From an uncultured Oscillospiraceae bacterium (GTDB lineage Bacteria > Bacillota > Clostridia > Oscillospirales > Acutalibacteraceae), in the NCBI GenBank assembly GCA_910589395.1, contig CAJUTL010000004.1, forward strand, positions 1 through 64,000: DNA of 64,000 bases. The letters are read 5' to 3'. Numbering within the stretch: the stretch's first letter is position 1; each line of letters opens with the position of its first letter. The notes under the pieces were generated by a model. It worked only from the letters and a program-made list of their open reading frames with translations. It had not been told where the DNA came from and ran no database searches. The position numbers and the translations under genes are program-made. Of the stretch, positions 41,401 through 54,500 are shown one piece after another.

Positions 41401-44400
41401 GAACCAGGAAGGGGTCCATTACGATCCCTGGAGCGTCTATGTAGAAGGGGAGCTGCCCGATGGAGTTTCCCTGACGGGCGCTAACAATACTCATGTTACG
41501 GTAGACACCACGGCAAGAACCTCTGAATTTAAGATCTACGCCCAGTTTGGCTCCTGCCGCTCCAATACGGTAGCGGTGAACATTGTACGGGAGCCCAGCA
41601 AGCCCACTACTGTGCAAAATTTGATCTATAACGGCACAAATGAGATCACGCCTTCCACAAAAAATGGAAGGGACGAAACTTATACTCCTTCGGTGCAGGT
41701 GTACGACCAGTACGAAGACTTGATGGCGGATTACAGCGCCAGATGGAGATACACAGTTTCCCCTGCCTCCGCCGCGGGAGATATCAGCGTTGACAGCGGC
41801 ACCGGGGCGCTGACCGTGAAGAAATGCGCAGCGGACTGCGATGTGACCATTACCGGCGTTTTCGTGCAGAACGGAAGCAGCCGTTCCCGAAGCATTACGG
41901 TAGAGGTGCGGCGCGAACCTGCCCGCCCGGATTCTGTGGAGATCAAGGAAACGGAAGTTCCCTATGTGTTCAGTACAGATGGAGGAGCTGTATTGCAATA
42001 TCTGACCGCTTCCGGTACCACACAGTATGGCGATGATCAGGTGTTCCAGCAGGGAGATTTGGCCTGGCGGCTGGATGCGGTGAAATTCCCCGATGCCACC
42101 CTGTATCGGACCACGCAGGTGCCAAACCCGGATAACCCCAGTGAAATGATCGATATGGAGACGGGAGATATCCCCCACGACCTCAGCAGCAATTCTTACA
42201 GCGCCCGGGGCGTGGTGACCTTCACGGCCGGGGGAGGGCTGCGGTTCTCCAGCACTACCTTGGCCAACAATATTCCGCGGGAGATCACTGTGACGGTGGT
42301 CGGCGCCAACAGTGTGCGGAATACCAAGACTATTAAGATCACGAGAGACGCCTCTGTGCCGGACCGCCTGTATTTCCCGCAGGATATGGAGGTTTATAAC
42401 AACGGCGTGCAAATCCCGGAAAACGGGAAAACAGTAACGGTGCCGCTGGTAGTTTATGTGAGAGATCAGTATGGTGTTGTTCTGGAAAACGCGCCGGTCA
42501 GCTGGAGCTACACCGCTCCGCTGCCCAAGGGTGTTACCGTAAACACCACGGCGAAAACCGTTACCATCGATCACACCGCTTCTCCGGGTTCTGTGCCTAT
42601 TGTAGCGGCCTGTGGCTCTCTGCGGAGCACGCTCTACCTTTCCCTCCGTCAAGACGAGGCGCTGGAGCCCAGAGCGGTAGAATTTACCGGAATCAAAAAT
42701 TCTTCCGGAACGGTGCAGCCTATTCCGGCGGGGAATGAAGTTACCCTTCCCCTTCCCGCGCAGACCGGGCAGGGCTATGAGACTTATACGGCTGTATGGG
42801 TCGTTCGGGACCAGTTTACGAACCCCATTTCCAAAATGGTAAAGTGGACGGTAGAAAATGCCAGCCCCGGAGTACAGGCGCAGATCTATGATGAATATGC
42901 CGGAATGGTGCGGTTGTATTATACAGCTCAGGCTTTGCAGGATCTGCGAAACGGCACAGACGTGGGCTTTACCCTGCGGGGTGCCGCGAAAGATGACACC
43001 ACTGTGTATGAGGACCTGAAAATTCATCTGGATCTGGATGATGCCGCACCTGCTTATGCGGTACCTGTAATGACCGATGCGGGCGAGGGCTCTGTAATAG
43101 AAAACGGCGTGGTAAAGCCGGTGGTGCCGCCGAAGGGCGCCGCCGCCAAGGAGATCATTATAGATGCCGAGGTCTACGACCAGTACGGCAGAAAAATGCC
43201 GGAAGAAACAGCGGATATCAAGCTTGTTACAACAGCGCCGGGGCTGCGGCTGACGCAGGCGGCCGGTACCAGCCGGGGAACGTTGTACGTGAATTCCACC
43301 GTAACGGGCCTTTTGGTGACCTTGCAGGCCACGCCTCATGGAAAACCGGAAAACGTTCGGGACGAAAGCTCCCTGCTGGTGGTTTTGAGCAAGGGTACCG
43401 CCTATGCTTATGAATTGTATCTGGCGGAAACCAACCAGTACCGGTTTGATATCCCCTATTGGAACAATAAGCAGATGGCGAATAAACCGGATCCAGATTT
43501 TGCCGATCAGCTTACCCTGCGCGCCGAGGTGGTAGACCAGTACGGCGCCTGGATGCGGTCTGATTCCGCCCTGTATCACCCCCTGTGGGAGTTTGTGGGC
43601 GACCATACCGGCGTGGAATTTGCCACTGGCGATACTGACGGAGACGGGATCGCGGAAGGCGAGGACGTTACCTTTAACATTACGAACCGGGCGGTGCCTG
43701 CCGGGCAGCTGAGCCACACTGTGACCCTGCGGCTGCATACCAGCAATCAGGCCGAGGACCGGTACTTTACCAAAACAGTTACCCTGCGGCTGAACCGCGA
43801 GGAGCCGGAAAGCACCTATCTGTATATCACCGGGGCCGATGAAAACGGCGTGGATACGCCCCTGCAAAGACCCTATGCGAAGGATAAGTCTGTGGTCTAT
43901 CAGTTTGATCCGGTGGTGTATGATCAGTACGGTGCTCCTGTGGAAGATGCTGAGATCGCAATGGATCTGGATCGGTCCGTGCTGGAGGGCCTGGACAATA
44001 TTCTGGTAGAGGAGATCTACAAACGGGGCGAAAGCGCCGAAAACGGCAATCTGCCCATCGAATACAAGATATACCGAGTGGAGTACAGTGGCCCGGAGGA
44101 CGAGACCGGAACAAAAACCCTGATCGCGGAATTTGACCGGCTTACCGGAGAGCTTACCGTTTATACCGAGTGCGATTGTCTTGAGAAGCTGGCTTTCACA
44201 GCCAATTATGAGCCCTTGGGCGAGGCTGGCTTTAAGAAACTGACAGTTCCCATTATTCAGGAAGAGCTTCGCCCCTATACAGTGAAGATCAACCGCACTT
44301 GCAAAGATTTCGTAATGGCGGGCAGTAAAGATCCCATTCAGGACTATGTTTATACAACGATCTATGACCAGTACGGCGGAATTTACACCGGGAACGTTTC

Positions 44401-45493
44401 CATTCAGTGGAGCCTGATGCTGCCGGAGAAGGACGAGGGCGGAAATTACCTGCCCTATAATGTGGAGCTGGACGAAAAGGGCAACGAAAGGCCGCCCAGC
44501 CAGTTCCTGGTACTGAAAAACGACGCGCCCGACAGCACCACTACCTTGACGGTACAGCCGGAAAGCTTCTATACCAATAAGCTGATCCTGCTGCAGTGCC
44601 TGGTGATCGATACCCGGTATATGATGGATCAATCCCGCTGGGTATACGAATATTCCCAGATCAGTGTTCACCGGCCCTACAACAACACCGGAGTGACCGT
44701 TACCTTTGATGCCGGAGAGTACGGAAAGCTGGTAGGCGAAAGCCAAATTGCCATCACTTCCGGCGAAGCGCCCCAGAACCCGCCGGGTGTGAAAACAGTG
44801 GAGGGCTACGGCTTTGTGGGCTGGACCTCAGACGGTGAGATGGTGGTAGACGCCACGCAGATAGCCGTGTTTACCGATATCACCTACGTAGCGGTCTATA
44901 AAGATGTGACCACCACCAGGTTCCTGGAGGGTTATGGCGATAAGACTGTCCGCCCGGAAAATAAGATCACCAGAGCGGAGTTCGTTTCCATGGTGGTAAG
45001 GGCCCTGGGCGGCTTTGATTCCGAGAAAAATTACGGAAAAGCCTTCCAGGACGTGGCGCAGGGAAGATGGTATTCCAATTCCATTGCCTACGCGAAGCAG
45101 CTGAAGATCATAGACGGCTATGGTGATGGAACTTTCCGGCCAAACGCCTATATCACCAGAGGCGAGGCGGCCAGGATCCTGGCGGACGCCGCGAAGCTCA
45201 CTTCAGGAAAATCGGGCACCTTCCAGGACGTAAGGCCCGGTGCCTGGTATGAAAAGTATATTGAAGCTCTGGCGGAAGCCAAGGTAGCAGACGGCTATGA
45301 GGACGGCACCTACCGTCCGGAAAAGCACATCACCAGGGCGGAGGCCGTGAAGCTGATCGTGATGATCACGAAGAACGCTTTGAACGACCTGGAGCGCACC
45401 AACATTCAGAAGTACGCCTATTGTCCATTTATTGATATCGATAAGAGGCATTGGGCTTATGCATATGTCCTACGTGCGGCGGGTATCGCCTAA
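38417..45493 (+). CDS. Giant SLH-anchored surface protein with DQYG Ig-like repeats
   Basis: The 2358-residue secreted protein begins with a signal peptide (about residues 1-30, ALILTLLLAVYGLPVVPAV). An N-terminal domain (about 55-260) contains FDATTGILTMSLQIK. From about residue 970 to 2060 lie Ig-like repeats of roughly 100-150 residues, each with a signature such as VYDQYGRKMPEE, VVDQYGAWM, VYDQYGAPVEDA and IYDQYGGIYTG followed by a Trp- or Leu-rich strand. An InlB B-repeat-like module (about 2092-2166, EGYGFVGWTSDGE) precedes three SLH domains (about 2168-2340; ITRAEFV, ITRGEAARI, ITRAEAV). It would be held on the wall with a long stalk. GAGGAGG precedes the ATG. It is first of three same-strand giant genes. 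Confidence 0.92.
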   Translation: MKQWKRVVALILTLLLAVYGLPVVPAVQALKVTAEEETPFSDLETEETAAVPDTRMRFVQTGFDATTGILTMSLQIKPEPGARNETVREGVFVFQTDGNRVVPITRPRADPQPPFLTEERRAIRAYNGKIAAVLSNRSTMPQAVQEFLATEKAKIISDTGDFEMAMSSQNLYSRYTGYLVSGARKDQGNTSMLDCYFQFYFNEGEFPEPDEEGYVTVIDLDFQCYDNMNPAESTEMLFSGSIHVPETAKEAQEIVDQFYYENSAGEKVSLAMGGAGFIQKYRDEYYSAQEGEAYYYYDEPQLSTWRKNGSASRTTWSRNPAQSIAGEEAPGVWYDNVNVKYLVRSLSVGNNNTVSGDTIEDPEHPGQGIEIPDPDFQRPTNSSGVVIESGRYPRYDIPTYEQSQQNDTEGNWIPEGHQGNGKRPALKYYAGTETSGTTSPEHDDFEGFFTGLKWEFILNDDISLESCEVTEESGEGKLVPTVNGEYYRVKEATLTDPKLEGSKLVGKKLWVVYKVLDPEDPNLDEYFMKAPVGVTLDMVPSEITYADEFLEGPEQEIVRTDVAAPQLHVTHEAANLDNLLWHTEAAGPVITGQKARFAIRAIFEMDGKAIHGDMIDIGLYKGTVVPSAVGTQTENLVSSVTNSAGEPVEGFCVGNTALDGSGQETIKDAISQGTSLYGFLYDQYQAAYQDKWPALELVPTSNTQKIYTAFGKSCPFEITRGIGNSYTIIYRDDTSVNDVVEGEHILRATYTEPGGTKITEEKTVYVSKPKDRLSYMRTSLTNSYQMLGMKEVEENGIKGTVYQLSYEVPARNIDNKVATNTEYVRIMELANQWRDKDVMPEELLRHDLVSGLRQDANGAIDVAKARQKGFTISYELSYPDGGAPQGVYLQEMNTQGKFTYNSNTLEGARFNLRITAAFEGETRFVEYQFQFTRKPRSLQQIAIYPPAHQTGYTIMVPLKAEGTADRLLDVVPVDQYGSQWDWGAVEEAYAPGGRLNQEGVHYDPWSVYVEGELPDGVSLTGANNTHVTVDTTARTSEFKIYAQFGSCRSNTVAVNIVREPSKPTTVQNLIYNGTNEITPSTKNGRDETYTPSVQVYDQYEDLMADYSARWRYTVSPASAAGDISVDSGTGALTVKKCAADCDVTITGVFVQNGSSRSRSITVEVRREPARPDSVEIKETEVPYVFSTDGGAVLQYLTASGTTQYGDDQVFQQGDLAWRLDAVKFPDATLYRTTQVPNPDNPSEMIDMETGDIPHDLSSNSYSARGVVTFTAGGGLRFSSTTLANNIPREITVTVVGANSVRNTKTIKITRDASVPDRLYFPQDMEVYNNGVQIPENGKTVTVPLVVYVRDQYGVVLENAPVSWSYTAPLPKGVTVNTTAKTVTIDHTASPGSVPIVAACGSLRSTLYLSLRQDEALEPRAVEFTGIKNSSGTVQPIPAGNEVTLPLPAQTGQGYETYTAVWVVRDQFTNPISKMVKWTVENASPGVQAQIYDEYAGMVRLYYTAQALQDLRNGTDVGFTLRGAAKDDTTVYEDLKIHLDLDDAAPAYAVPVMTDAGEGSVIENGVVKPVVPPKGAAAKEIIIDAEVYDQYGRKMPEETADIKLVTTAPGLRLTQAAGTSRGTLYVNSTVTGLLVTLQATPHGKPENVRDESSLLVVLSKGTAYAYELYLAETNQYRFDIPYWNNKQMANKPDPDFADQLTLRAEVVDQYGAWMRSDSALYHPLWEFVGDHTGVEFATGDTDGDGIAEGEDVTFNITNRAVPAGQLSHTVTLRLHTSNQAEDRYFTKTVTLRLNREEPESTYLYITGADENGVDTPLQRPYAKDKSVVYQFDPVVYDQYGAPVEDAEIAMDLDRSVLEGLDNILVEEIYKRGESAENGNLPIEYKIYRVEYSGPEDETGTKTLIAEFDRLTGELTVYTECDCLEKLAFTANYEPLGEAGFKKLTVPIIQEELRPYTVKINRTCKDFVMAGSKDPIQDYVYTTIYDQYGGIYTGNVSIQWSLMLPEKDEGGNYLPYNVELDEKGNERPPSQFLVLKNDAPDSTTTLTVQPESFYTNKLILLQCLVIDTRYMMDQSRWVYEYSQISVHRPYNNTGVTVTFDAGEYGKLVGESQIAITSGEAPQNPPGVKTVEGYGFVGWTSDGEMVVDATQIAVFTDITYVAVYKDVTTTRFLEGYGDKTVRPENKITRAEFVSMVVRALGGFDSEKNYGKAFQDVAQGRWYSNSIAYAKQLKIIDGYGDGTFRPNAYITRGEAARILADAAKLTSGKSGTFQDVRPGAWYEKYIEALAEAKVADGYEDGTYRPEKHITRAEAVKLIVMITKNALNDLERTNIQKYAYCPFIDIDKRHWAYAYVLRAAGIA

Positions 45494-45526
45494 CCGTTGC
45501 GGGAACGAAAAGGAGGTACGGTTTTC

Positions 45527-48500
45527 ATGAGTAAGATGAAAGCTAGTTTCAGAAAAGGAAATTTCGGAAGAAGGCTGATCGTAGTAGCCTTGCTGCTGGC
45601 TATGCTGATGGCAGTAGTAGGAAGCACAGCCGCGCTTGCCTGGAATGCCGAGTTCAGTATTCTGGTAGCTGGCAGCAGCACTGTGAAGCAGGATGGCGTA
45701 CTTACCGCCTCCCTTACAGAAACGCTGAACTTTCAGTCGGATAAGGTGTTTGTTGGCACCAGCGGCATGAACAAGGTGTATTCCCTGCGAATTACGCTGA
45801 CAAACATTGACGAAAACACCCCGCTGCAGCTGCAAGTCAGCAACAGCAGCGGAAAAAACAAATGGACTGAAGAAAGGGATAAAAACGACAGACTGTACTA
45901 TACGTATAAGTCTCGGGAAGCTTTGACAAAGGGCAGCTTTGATACCCTGATGTCTCAGCTGAGCATTGGCTTTAACAGTAGCAGCCAGGAGAAATACGGC
46001 GAGGGGTCTGTTTCCATTAAAGCATACAGGAACGGCTCTGTATCAGACTGGAACCAGATCACAAACAGGCCCTACAGTGAGTATACCTGCAGCTTCAGGT
46101 TCTATAACTATGCTCAGGGCGAAGCGAACAGCGACAGCAAGAAAATGGATTATAAGAGCGATTATGCGGCAAGCTATGACAGCTCTTATTCCAGCGATGT
46201 TCCCGACGGGCAGGTAAATACGGGTGTTTTGGTAGAATCCCCCGACGCAGCAGGCGGTAAGGCGGAGTTTGACCTGTACCTTACCGAAAAAGGCCGCGGC
46301 CTGAAAGCTTCTGTGGGTTATCAGATCAAGAAAAGCACAGAGGCCTGGACTACGTCAGTTACCCAGAAGTATGTAAGGGAAATCGACGATCTTTCTGCTT
46401 GGAATCTCGATGAGCCGATCCATATCTCTGTAGAAGGCCTGGAAGCGGGAAAGACTTATGATATCCGGGGTATGATCGCTACAGACGGCAAAACCAATAC
46501 GCCGAAGTATACCTCGGAGCTGAGCTTCAATTACCGGAAGCCGAATATCAACTCTTTCAGCATCGGCGGTGTTACCACCATTTATCAGGGTGGTAAGGGC
46601 CTGATGAACCTTTCCATGCTCACTACCTTCAACGATTCCAACGCGGTTGGCGTGGAAAACTATGTGGGAGCGGACGGCAGGACTTATAGCGGCCCGGCTT
46701 TGAAGGCGGATATTTACTTCACCGCAAACCGCGATTTTACAACGACTACAGATGAGGATGGAAACGAAGTTTACGGCGAAGATCATTCCGCTTGGTATCA
46801 GATCCCGTCCTACAGCACTACAAAGGAAATGACGGACAGCAACGGAACAGTATCGGCCACTTTTGCGAAAACCTGGCTGAACTTCCATGTTCCCAGCTGT
46901 CTTCAGGATTTGGGTGTGGCGGGGAATACAGCGCCCATCAACAGCACTACCTGCGCCTTTAAGCTGGTGGTGACAGACCTGTATACCGGCTATACGGCCG
47001 TAAGCTATTCCGACCCCTTTACCATTGACTCCGGCGCGCCTACAAAGCCTGTTATGCGGGCGGTCAGCGGCGGAGAAAATAAGGATCTGTCCCTGGATAA
47101 GGCAGTGGTAGTAGGCGGCACAGGAGAAGACGGAGCAGCTCAGGTGAGCATCAATATCGGAGATTCCCAGGATAATGGCGGCTCCGGTATCAAGCAGTAC
47201 AGCTACAGCATGTACTACCTGCCCACAGACAGCGTTCCCGGCGGGCTTTCCACCACAGCCGCTGTATTGCAGAGGCTCAGCACCTATACGCCCACTACAT
47301 ATGATACCGGGTGTGATTATAAGGATTGGGCCTCCTTGTCCGATAAGCTGGATTCCTCTGGAAACCCTGTAAGCAATATGACCGAGCTGGTGGTTTCCAA
47401 GGATGGTTACTACCGTGTAGTGGCGCGGGCGGAGGACGAGGCCGGCTTCATTTCAGAAGTGGTAGAAGGCTACTTCCGTGTGGATCTGACGTCTCCCAAG
47501 GCCCCTCAGGCCCGGCTTGCGAAGAAAGAGAGCGGAAGCTTTAAGCCCTATGATAACCGTACTTATACCGAAAGCGATGTCTGGGCGTTCGCTTACTCCG
47601 AGCCTCAGACCGGCAAAGCGCTGAAAACCTTTAAGTTCTCTACAAACGGCGGCCTTACCTGGACGGATATCAGCACCATCGCTTCTGATAAAAAGCTGGT
47701 AAAGCTTACCAACACCAGCGATACCGTGCCGGTGTATACAGGGAACAACTATACAAGCTCTCAGAATTTTGTATATCAGGTAGGCATTGACCTTACCGGC
47801 CTGGGCTATAGCGATTATGTTCCCCTGCTGTTCAAGGCTGTGGATATGCTAGGCAATGAGTCTATGGTATCCAATGAAGTTGCGATGCGTACCTCCAGCA
47901 ATGTGACCACGGTGGCCACCCTTTCCCATGACCCCATTGAGGTGGCTATGGCTTTGGGTAATACCGAGCTGGAAATGGAACGCAACATTGTTCCGTTGAA
48001 AATGCGCGCGGCAAAGATGATCAATGAGAAGTACTACGGTACTTCCGGCAGCAGCAATATCAACGCCGCTGACTTCAACCCCTATCTGTATACGCAGAGC
48101 CATACCTGTACCTACACCACAGACAGCGGCACAGGCGCATGTACTCAGGGCGCCAGCTGCCCCTATAATATTGTGGAGGCAAAGGGCTATTCCATTTATA
48201 AGCCGGAGTGGATCAATATTTCCGGTTTGATGAGCGGAGATGCCAGCAAAAAGATTACAGAATGGGCGCAATATGACCACGATACTCGTACCGGTTCAAG
48301 TGTAGCAATCAACGAGAATGGCCGTGTACGTGCGTATACAGACCGGCATGCCGTAGGGAACGGTGATAATGGTGAAGACACCAATGCCTGTATGATGCGT
48401 AAGCGCCATATTATGGATATCGGCGGGAATAGTGACTGGTCCAAAATTCTGTTTGCCGGTGTCAGTGAGGAAGCAAACAGCGACTGGCTGTTCTATCATT

Positions 48501-51500
48501 TCTCTCAGAACACCAATAAGTCCATTATCTTTACTATGGATACGGCAAAGTGCGACTTCCATACTTACAGACAGTCTGGTTTCTGGTTTAATACTACGAT
48601 CCGCAAAAACCAGGCGGGAACCTGGGTCGTCTCCGGTTACCGTGTGATGATCGTGCAGGGCGGTGGTTCGTGGAGCCTGACAGACAAACGAGGTCAAACC
48701 AGTGCCTGCGGTATTCAGGTGCAGAAGTTTACGGATCAGCCTGTAGAAACGCTGGCAGATAGCGGTGGAACAAATACGGGTACCGTTATTGCTACCGCAA
48801 ACCTCAGCGGCAGCGGCGCAACGATCCAAAATTTCATGATCGATCTGACCGGTTCGACTTGCTCAATTTATAAAATCGAAAATACCATGGCAGACAGCAA
48901 TCTGAACGTGAAGTATTTCCGGGCAAATGGCAACAAGATCCTGAACAATGTTTCCACACCTCGTCCTACAGTAGACGGACACACCATTGGCGATGTGGAC
49001 GATGCTTCCAACCCCTACCGTGATACAGACTGCTACGGTTTCGGCCCGGTTATTGGTTATGACAGCCATAGCTGCCAAATTGAAACTCGCGTAGAATTCA
49101 GCAACATCGCTATTTTCTATAACGTAGGCCGTACCTTGTCTGAAGTGGTTACAGAGCCTTCCTGGGGCGAAGGAAAGGCAAGATTTATTATGAACCTTTC
49201 CGATGACCCGCAGGGGGATTTCAGCGATCCTATTCTGACAGCACAGATTCAGTGGCGTTTGAATAACGATAAGGCAAGATATGTAGGCTGGGGCAAGGCC
49301 AGCCAGCGTCAGGGCACTATCGATTTCTTAAATCGTATGGCGGGCCAGGGCGCGACTGATGCAGACCGGGCTCTGTACGGTATGTATGAAAGCCGACTTG
49401 GCTCTGGACCGCAAGGTACTGCTCAAGAATATACAGATATAGCCACTTATATTACGCAGCAGTACTATATTGAGTTGGGCTTCAATACCGACAACGGGCC
49501 CATCAAGGATCAGGTATCTCCCAGCGGGGGCCTTCAGAAGGGCGTCGCCTATACCCTGGATAACATTTCCAACCTGCACCTGGCGGTCAATCCGCCGGAG
49601 CGGGGCGAATCCTCGGCGAACCCGGACTTCCCCGCGGGCCGCTGGTATATGGTGCACGATCCCAAGGGCATGGGAGATGAGGTGGACGTGCGAAGCGGGC
49701 AGTATTCCGACGCGCTGGAAACCGGCATCACCCTGCCCGGGCGGTATACCTATTACTTTGCCCCCTCTGAGGAGGATGTGAAGAACAATACCCTGGATCC
49801 CGCCACTGCCGTGTTTGATTTTGTGGTGAACCAGAGGCCTGTGGCGCAATTTGCCGCCACCATTGCCAACCAGGGCAGCACGAAGGTTTTGCAGGTCACG
49901 GATGTTTCCTATGACCCGGACTGCCCCAGCGGCCCCATCAGCGAGGGCGGCGTTCAGCTCAGCGGTATTGTCAAGCGGGAATGGAAGTATCAGTTCCTGA
50001 CAAAGAGTGGAGATAAGCTGGTAGTGTCGAGAGAAAGCGGCTGGTCAACCAGCAGCCTGAACGGCCGTACCCTCAACAGCCTGACCGGCTACAATGATAT
50101 GCCCTCTGGCACGGTACTGACCATTTACGAGCGCGTTACCGATACCGCGACCCGCAGAGTGGCGGTGAAAAATGCCAGCGGTCAGGTCACGGGCTATCGC
50201 TACGAAGCCATCAACGGCGCCGTCAGCGATGTGTGCCAGGTCAACGCCACAGAAGGTGTTACGGTCACCTATGCGCCCCAGAGCGTCATGAGCATGACCC
50301 CCACCATTATGTATGATACCGCCAGTGACGCAGGTTCTTCCCACCGGTCTATCAAGGTAGAACGTCTCAGCTCTCACCCCCAGAAAAACTACTTTACTCC
50401 GTCCTTTGCCATCAACCTGACAGAGGTCGGCATAGAGGGTGCGAATAAGGAGAGCGGGTATACCCAGCTGACAAAGAGTGGAAACGATTACTATTACGGC
50501 AGCCAGCTGGTGCTGAAGTGCGTTACGGCGCCTACTGCCACCGGAAATATCGGCAACGGAGAAATCGGCAGTACCGGCGGCGTGTGGGAGGTTCCTTACT
50601 CCTTTATCAGTGCCCGCGGTCAGATCGGCAAGCATATCAAGATCCAGCTTACTGAGAGGACCTATGGCCTTTCCGCCGCATCGGCGGCGCTGGGCAAAAC
50701 GGAAAAGGATTATATTCCCGACCAGTCTGCTCGTTCTATCCTGTATGAAAAGGATACCCAGGCTCCCACCGCGCAGGTGGTTACCACCGGCATGCTGGTG
50801 GCCGGTTCTTCCGAGCAGCAGCCCTATGCGGCCAACAGCTATCTGGATGTAACAAGCAACGATAAGTTTGTTATGATCAATGTGGGCGGCTCTGAAGACC
50901 AGGAAGGCGTCCTCAGAGGCTACGGCTATTACTTCTACGATAAGAACGCCTCTGGCACGGAGACCAAGTGGTACAAAATGAATGCCGACGGCACTTTGAC
51001 CCAGGTTTCCAATGCGAAGACGGCCCTGCAGCAGCTGCCGAAGACCGGCGGTTCTATCAAGATCGGCAGGGCCGCCATGCGGAAAACGCCGGTAGATTCT
51101 TTGAACGTGGCGGTATTTGCCTATGATAACCAGACCGGAATGGCTAACGAGACCGGAGGCAACCAGACCGCAAAAACAAGGATCACCGACATTAAGCTGA
51201 CCATTTCCAAGCCCATGCCGCCTGAGATCTCCGTCACAAACATGATGAACCAGAATGTGGCGTACATCAGCAACGAAAACGGTTCTCAGGCCAATATAGC
51301 CGCCGGAAAGACAGACACGCAGACGACCGATCTGTTCGACTTCTCCTCCACCAATGTTACGGTGCGCTTCGATCCCAGAAAAGCAAAGTATGCTCCCAAC
51401 AGCTCCGGCGATCTGGTATTGAATGCGGGCGGGCAGGAATATTATCAGGATTATTACGGCGCGGCGGATATGACCGGCGTGGCGAATATCCGGTATTCTA

Positions 51501-54500
51501 TAAAGTATAAGGCCAGAGAAGCCCAGGAATGGTGGACCGATGACCAGATGCTGGCGGCAGGTATGAATAAGCTGCCGGTAAATGTTGTGATCCCCTCCGC
51601 GCAGACGCTGACCTTGTCTGACGACGGTGTGTACGAGGTGACCGCTTCCGTGGTAAACGGCTCCGGCATCGTCAGTGACACCAGAACCGTAAGATTCACC
51701 ATAGATAAGACAGCCCCCAGCGGACTGGACGTTCAGTTCCTCAATGAGGACGGCAGCGAGTACGTTTCCAACGTGTGGACAAAAAATGTGCGGATCGTGG
51801 CGTCCGGCGCTACCGATATCAACGCGGAATCCGCTGAATATCAGTATTCCACCGATGGCGGCAAAACCTGGATCACCCTGGGCGGCCTGACACAGGGTTC
51901 TGCTGAGGTAGAATTTGAAAAGAGCGGAAAATATACCGTTCTGGTCAGGGCAATAGATAAGGCCGGCAACGAAGCGGTTTATCCCCGCACGGTGTTGGTA
52001 TGTATCGATACCACCCCGCCGGAAACCAAGGGACCGACGCTGACCGCTACCTCCACGATGAAGGACATCCTGGACGAATACGTGATCAGCCTGAGCTTTG
52101 ACGATACGACCGGCAATATTTATTCGATTCGGAACGATGAGGTCAACGAACTGGATCGGGAAGTAGCTGTACCCGCGGGAGAAAGCATATACTTTGAGTT
52201 CCATCCCGCTGAAGGGCATATTTTGGGCACCGTGACCTACGCAGGCCAGGATGTGACCGGAAAGATACAGCACAGCGCCGAGAGAGACGCTGACTATCTG
52301 GAGATCGAAAATGTAAGAGAGGACGCGACCCTTTCCGCCACCTTCCCGAAAACGGAGCTGGAGGCCCCGGTGTACCGGAGCCTTACCCGCAGTATGGCGG
52401 CTGTACAGTTTGCGGCGGCAAGAACCGTGTCCGATGAAGAACCGAAAGCGAATATCACGCCTTTGGCAGATCCCGGAGAAGAAGGGGGAGAGGGTTCCGA
52501 AGAGCCTACAGAGCCTACAGAGCCGGATCCTGTAGATCCCACGGTGATGTACAATGTGGAGGCTCATGAGCTGGATAGCCATGGATTTGTTTCCCTGTCT
52601 CAGAATCAGGTGCTCCCCGGAGGAAAGGTGCTGGTGACACTGCGTCCCAACGCCGGGTATCGGGTAGCCACGTTCATGGTGAATTCCGAGGTCATCGATG
52701 TGAGCACGCTCACAAAGGTTGAGCACAGCAATGTGCGTACCTATGAGCTTACCGTTGATCAAGACAACACCATTGTCTGGGCAGGATTTGAAAAAGTTCC
52801 CACCCGTGTACTGCGCCTGTCTACCTCTGATTGCGGCAGTGTAACGATCTTTGACAGCGAAGAAAACGTGTTGAACAGTGGTGACGGCGAATATCGTGTT
52901 CCTGAGGAAGAAGAGATCTATATCCAGATGGACTCCGATGACGGCTACAGTACAAAATCTCTGCTCATCAATGGCGCTCAGCCTGATGGCTTCCTTCCGG
53001 GCGCGGCTGTTTACGAGTACTATGTGCCGGCCTACACAGGCGAGGGCGAAGATCCCGGTATCGATGTAAAGGTAGAATTTGATGTGCTCAGTACAGCGCG
53101 GCGTGTCTATAAGGTAAGTGTGGGAGTGTCCGCCGAAGACGGCCTGACTCACGGTACCATTGTTTCCGCCGGAGACGCCATCAATCTTCCGATTGGCGGA
53201 GCCAGAACCTTTATGATCACACCTGAGCCCGGCTATAAGATTTCCCATCTCTACTTGAGCCATCAGGTCGATGGAGATATGGATACTGAGGACATGGTCG
53301 GAAGCAGCGACTTGAAATTATTGCCCGGAGATGTCAGGAAGTATCAATATACCTTGAGAGATCCCGGCAGTAACGGTACGCTGGAGGTCATTTTTGACCG
53401 GCAGACCTATAAGATCAGTACCCAACCCGGTGTGGGCGGCGCGATCGGCTTGAAAGCGGCGGATGGCGGAAACCTGGCTGTTACCGCTGTTCCTGAGGGC
53501 AAGGACGTATTGATCCTGCCTCTGCCAAAGGCCGGTTACCGGGTCAAGTCTCTCACGATCTTTGAAATGAATGGTGTTACCGCTACAACAAGCTATTCCG
53601 TGGGCGCGGTAAGCTCTTACGTACTGAAGAACATTCATTCCAATATTCGCGTGGAGGCCGAGTTTACAGAGAGAACTGTCAATCATATCGAAACTACGCA
53701 TATGATCACGGCAGTGGCAAATAACGTAAAGGATGCCGATGACGCTTTGGCGGAAGAGCCTTACCAGTTCCGTATTGCTGATGGCCCGGAAAGCGATCAT
53801 AACAGGAATGTCAGCGAATGGAGCGAGTGGAGCGAATCCAATACCATTTCCTATACGGGAATTCTGACAAAAGGTGCGGAGAAGGAAATTCCGTTGGAGC
53901 CCAATAAGCAGTATTATGTATCTGTCCGCACCCGTGACCGGGTAGGAAATATCAGCGATGAAAAGATTTCTACCGTATACGCCATGGCCAACATGCCCGG
54001 AACTCTGGGCGCGGAGGCACTGGATGACGCAGGTAACTACGCTACGAAGAGCGTAGCGCTTACTGTGGATACCAGCGGGAACCCAGAGGGAACGGAATAC
54101 ATGGTCTATGTATCCAATTCCAGCTCCATGACGGATATGTTCATCGCTAACGAGGAGGAGCCCGGCGGCGGCTGGGCAACCCTAAGCGATGGTGATAAGT
54201 TCATTATTCGGGGCCTGACCCCCGGCCGGTGGTACCATTTGCAGGTAGTGGCGAGAAACCACGATGGGTACAGCACCAGCTTGAACAGTAAGGATATCAC
54301 CAGCATTATGCTGAGCCCTGCGGCTCCGCCCGCCGACAGCTTCTACTTTGAGGAGCCGGCTTCTCCCATGTCACCTATTGTGTTGAACTGGGATGCGCCT
54401 ACCGGAGAAGTGAAGGGCGTACAGATCTACCGCGATGGTATGTTCCTGGTAGAGCTGGACACGGAGACCCTGTCCTATGAAGATGCCAGGGTAAACTTTG

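Noticed and set aside
41315-44746. 1143-codon open frame antisense to the first giant gene
   Set aside because: It is a shadow of a GC-biased, low-stop coding strand. It has no ribosome binding site, no domain and low-complexity composition, whereas the + frame has clear Ig and SLH domains.
50045-53263. 1072-codon open frame antisense to the dockerin gene
   Set aside because: It is a codon-bias shadow for the same reasons; the + frame has recognisable modules throughout.
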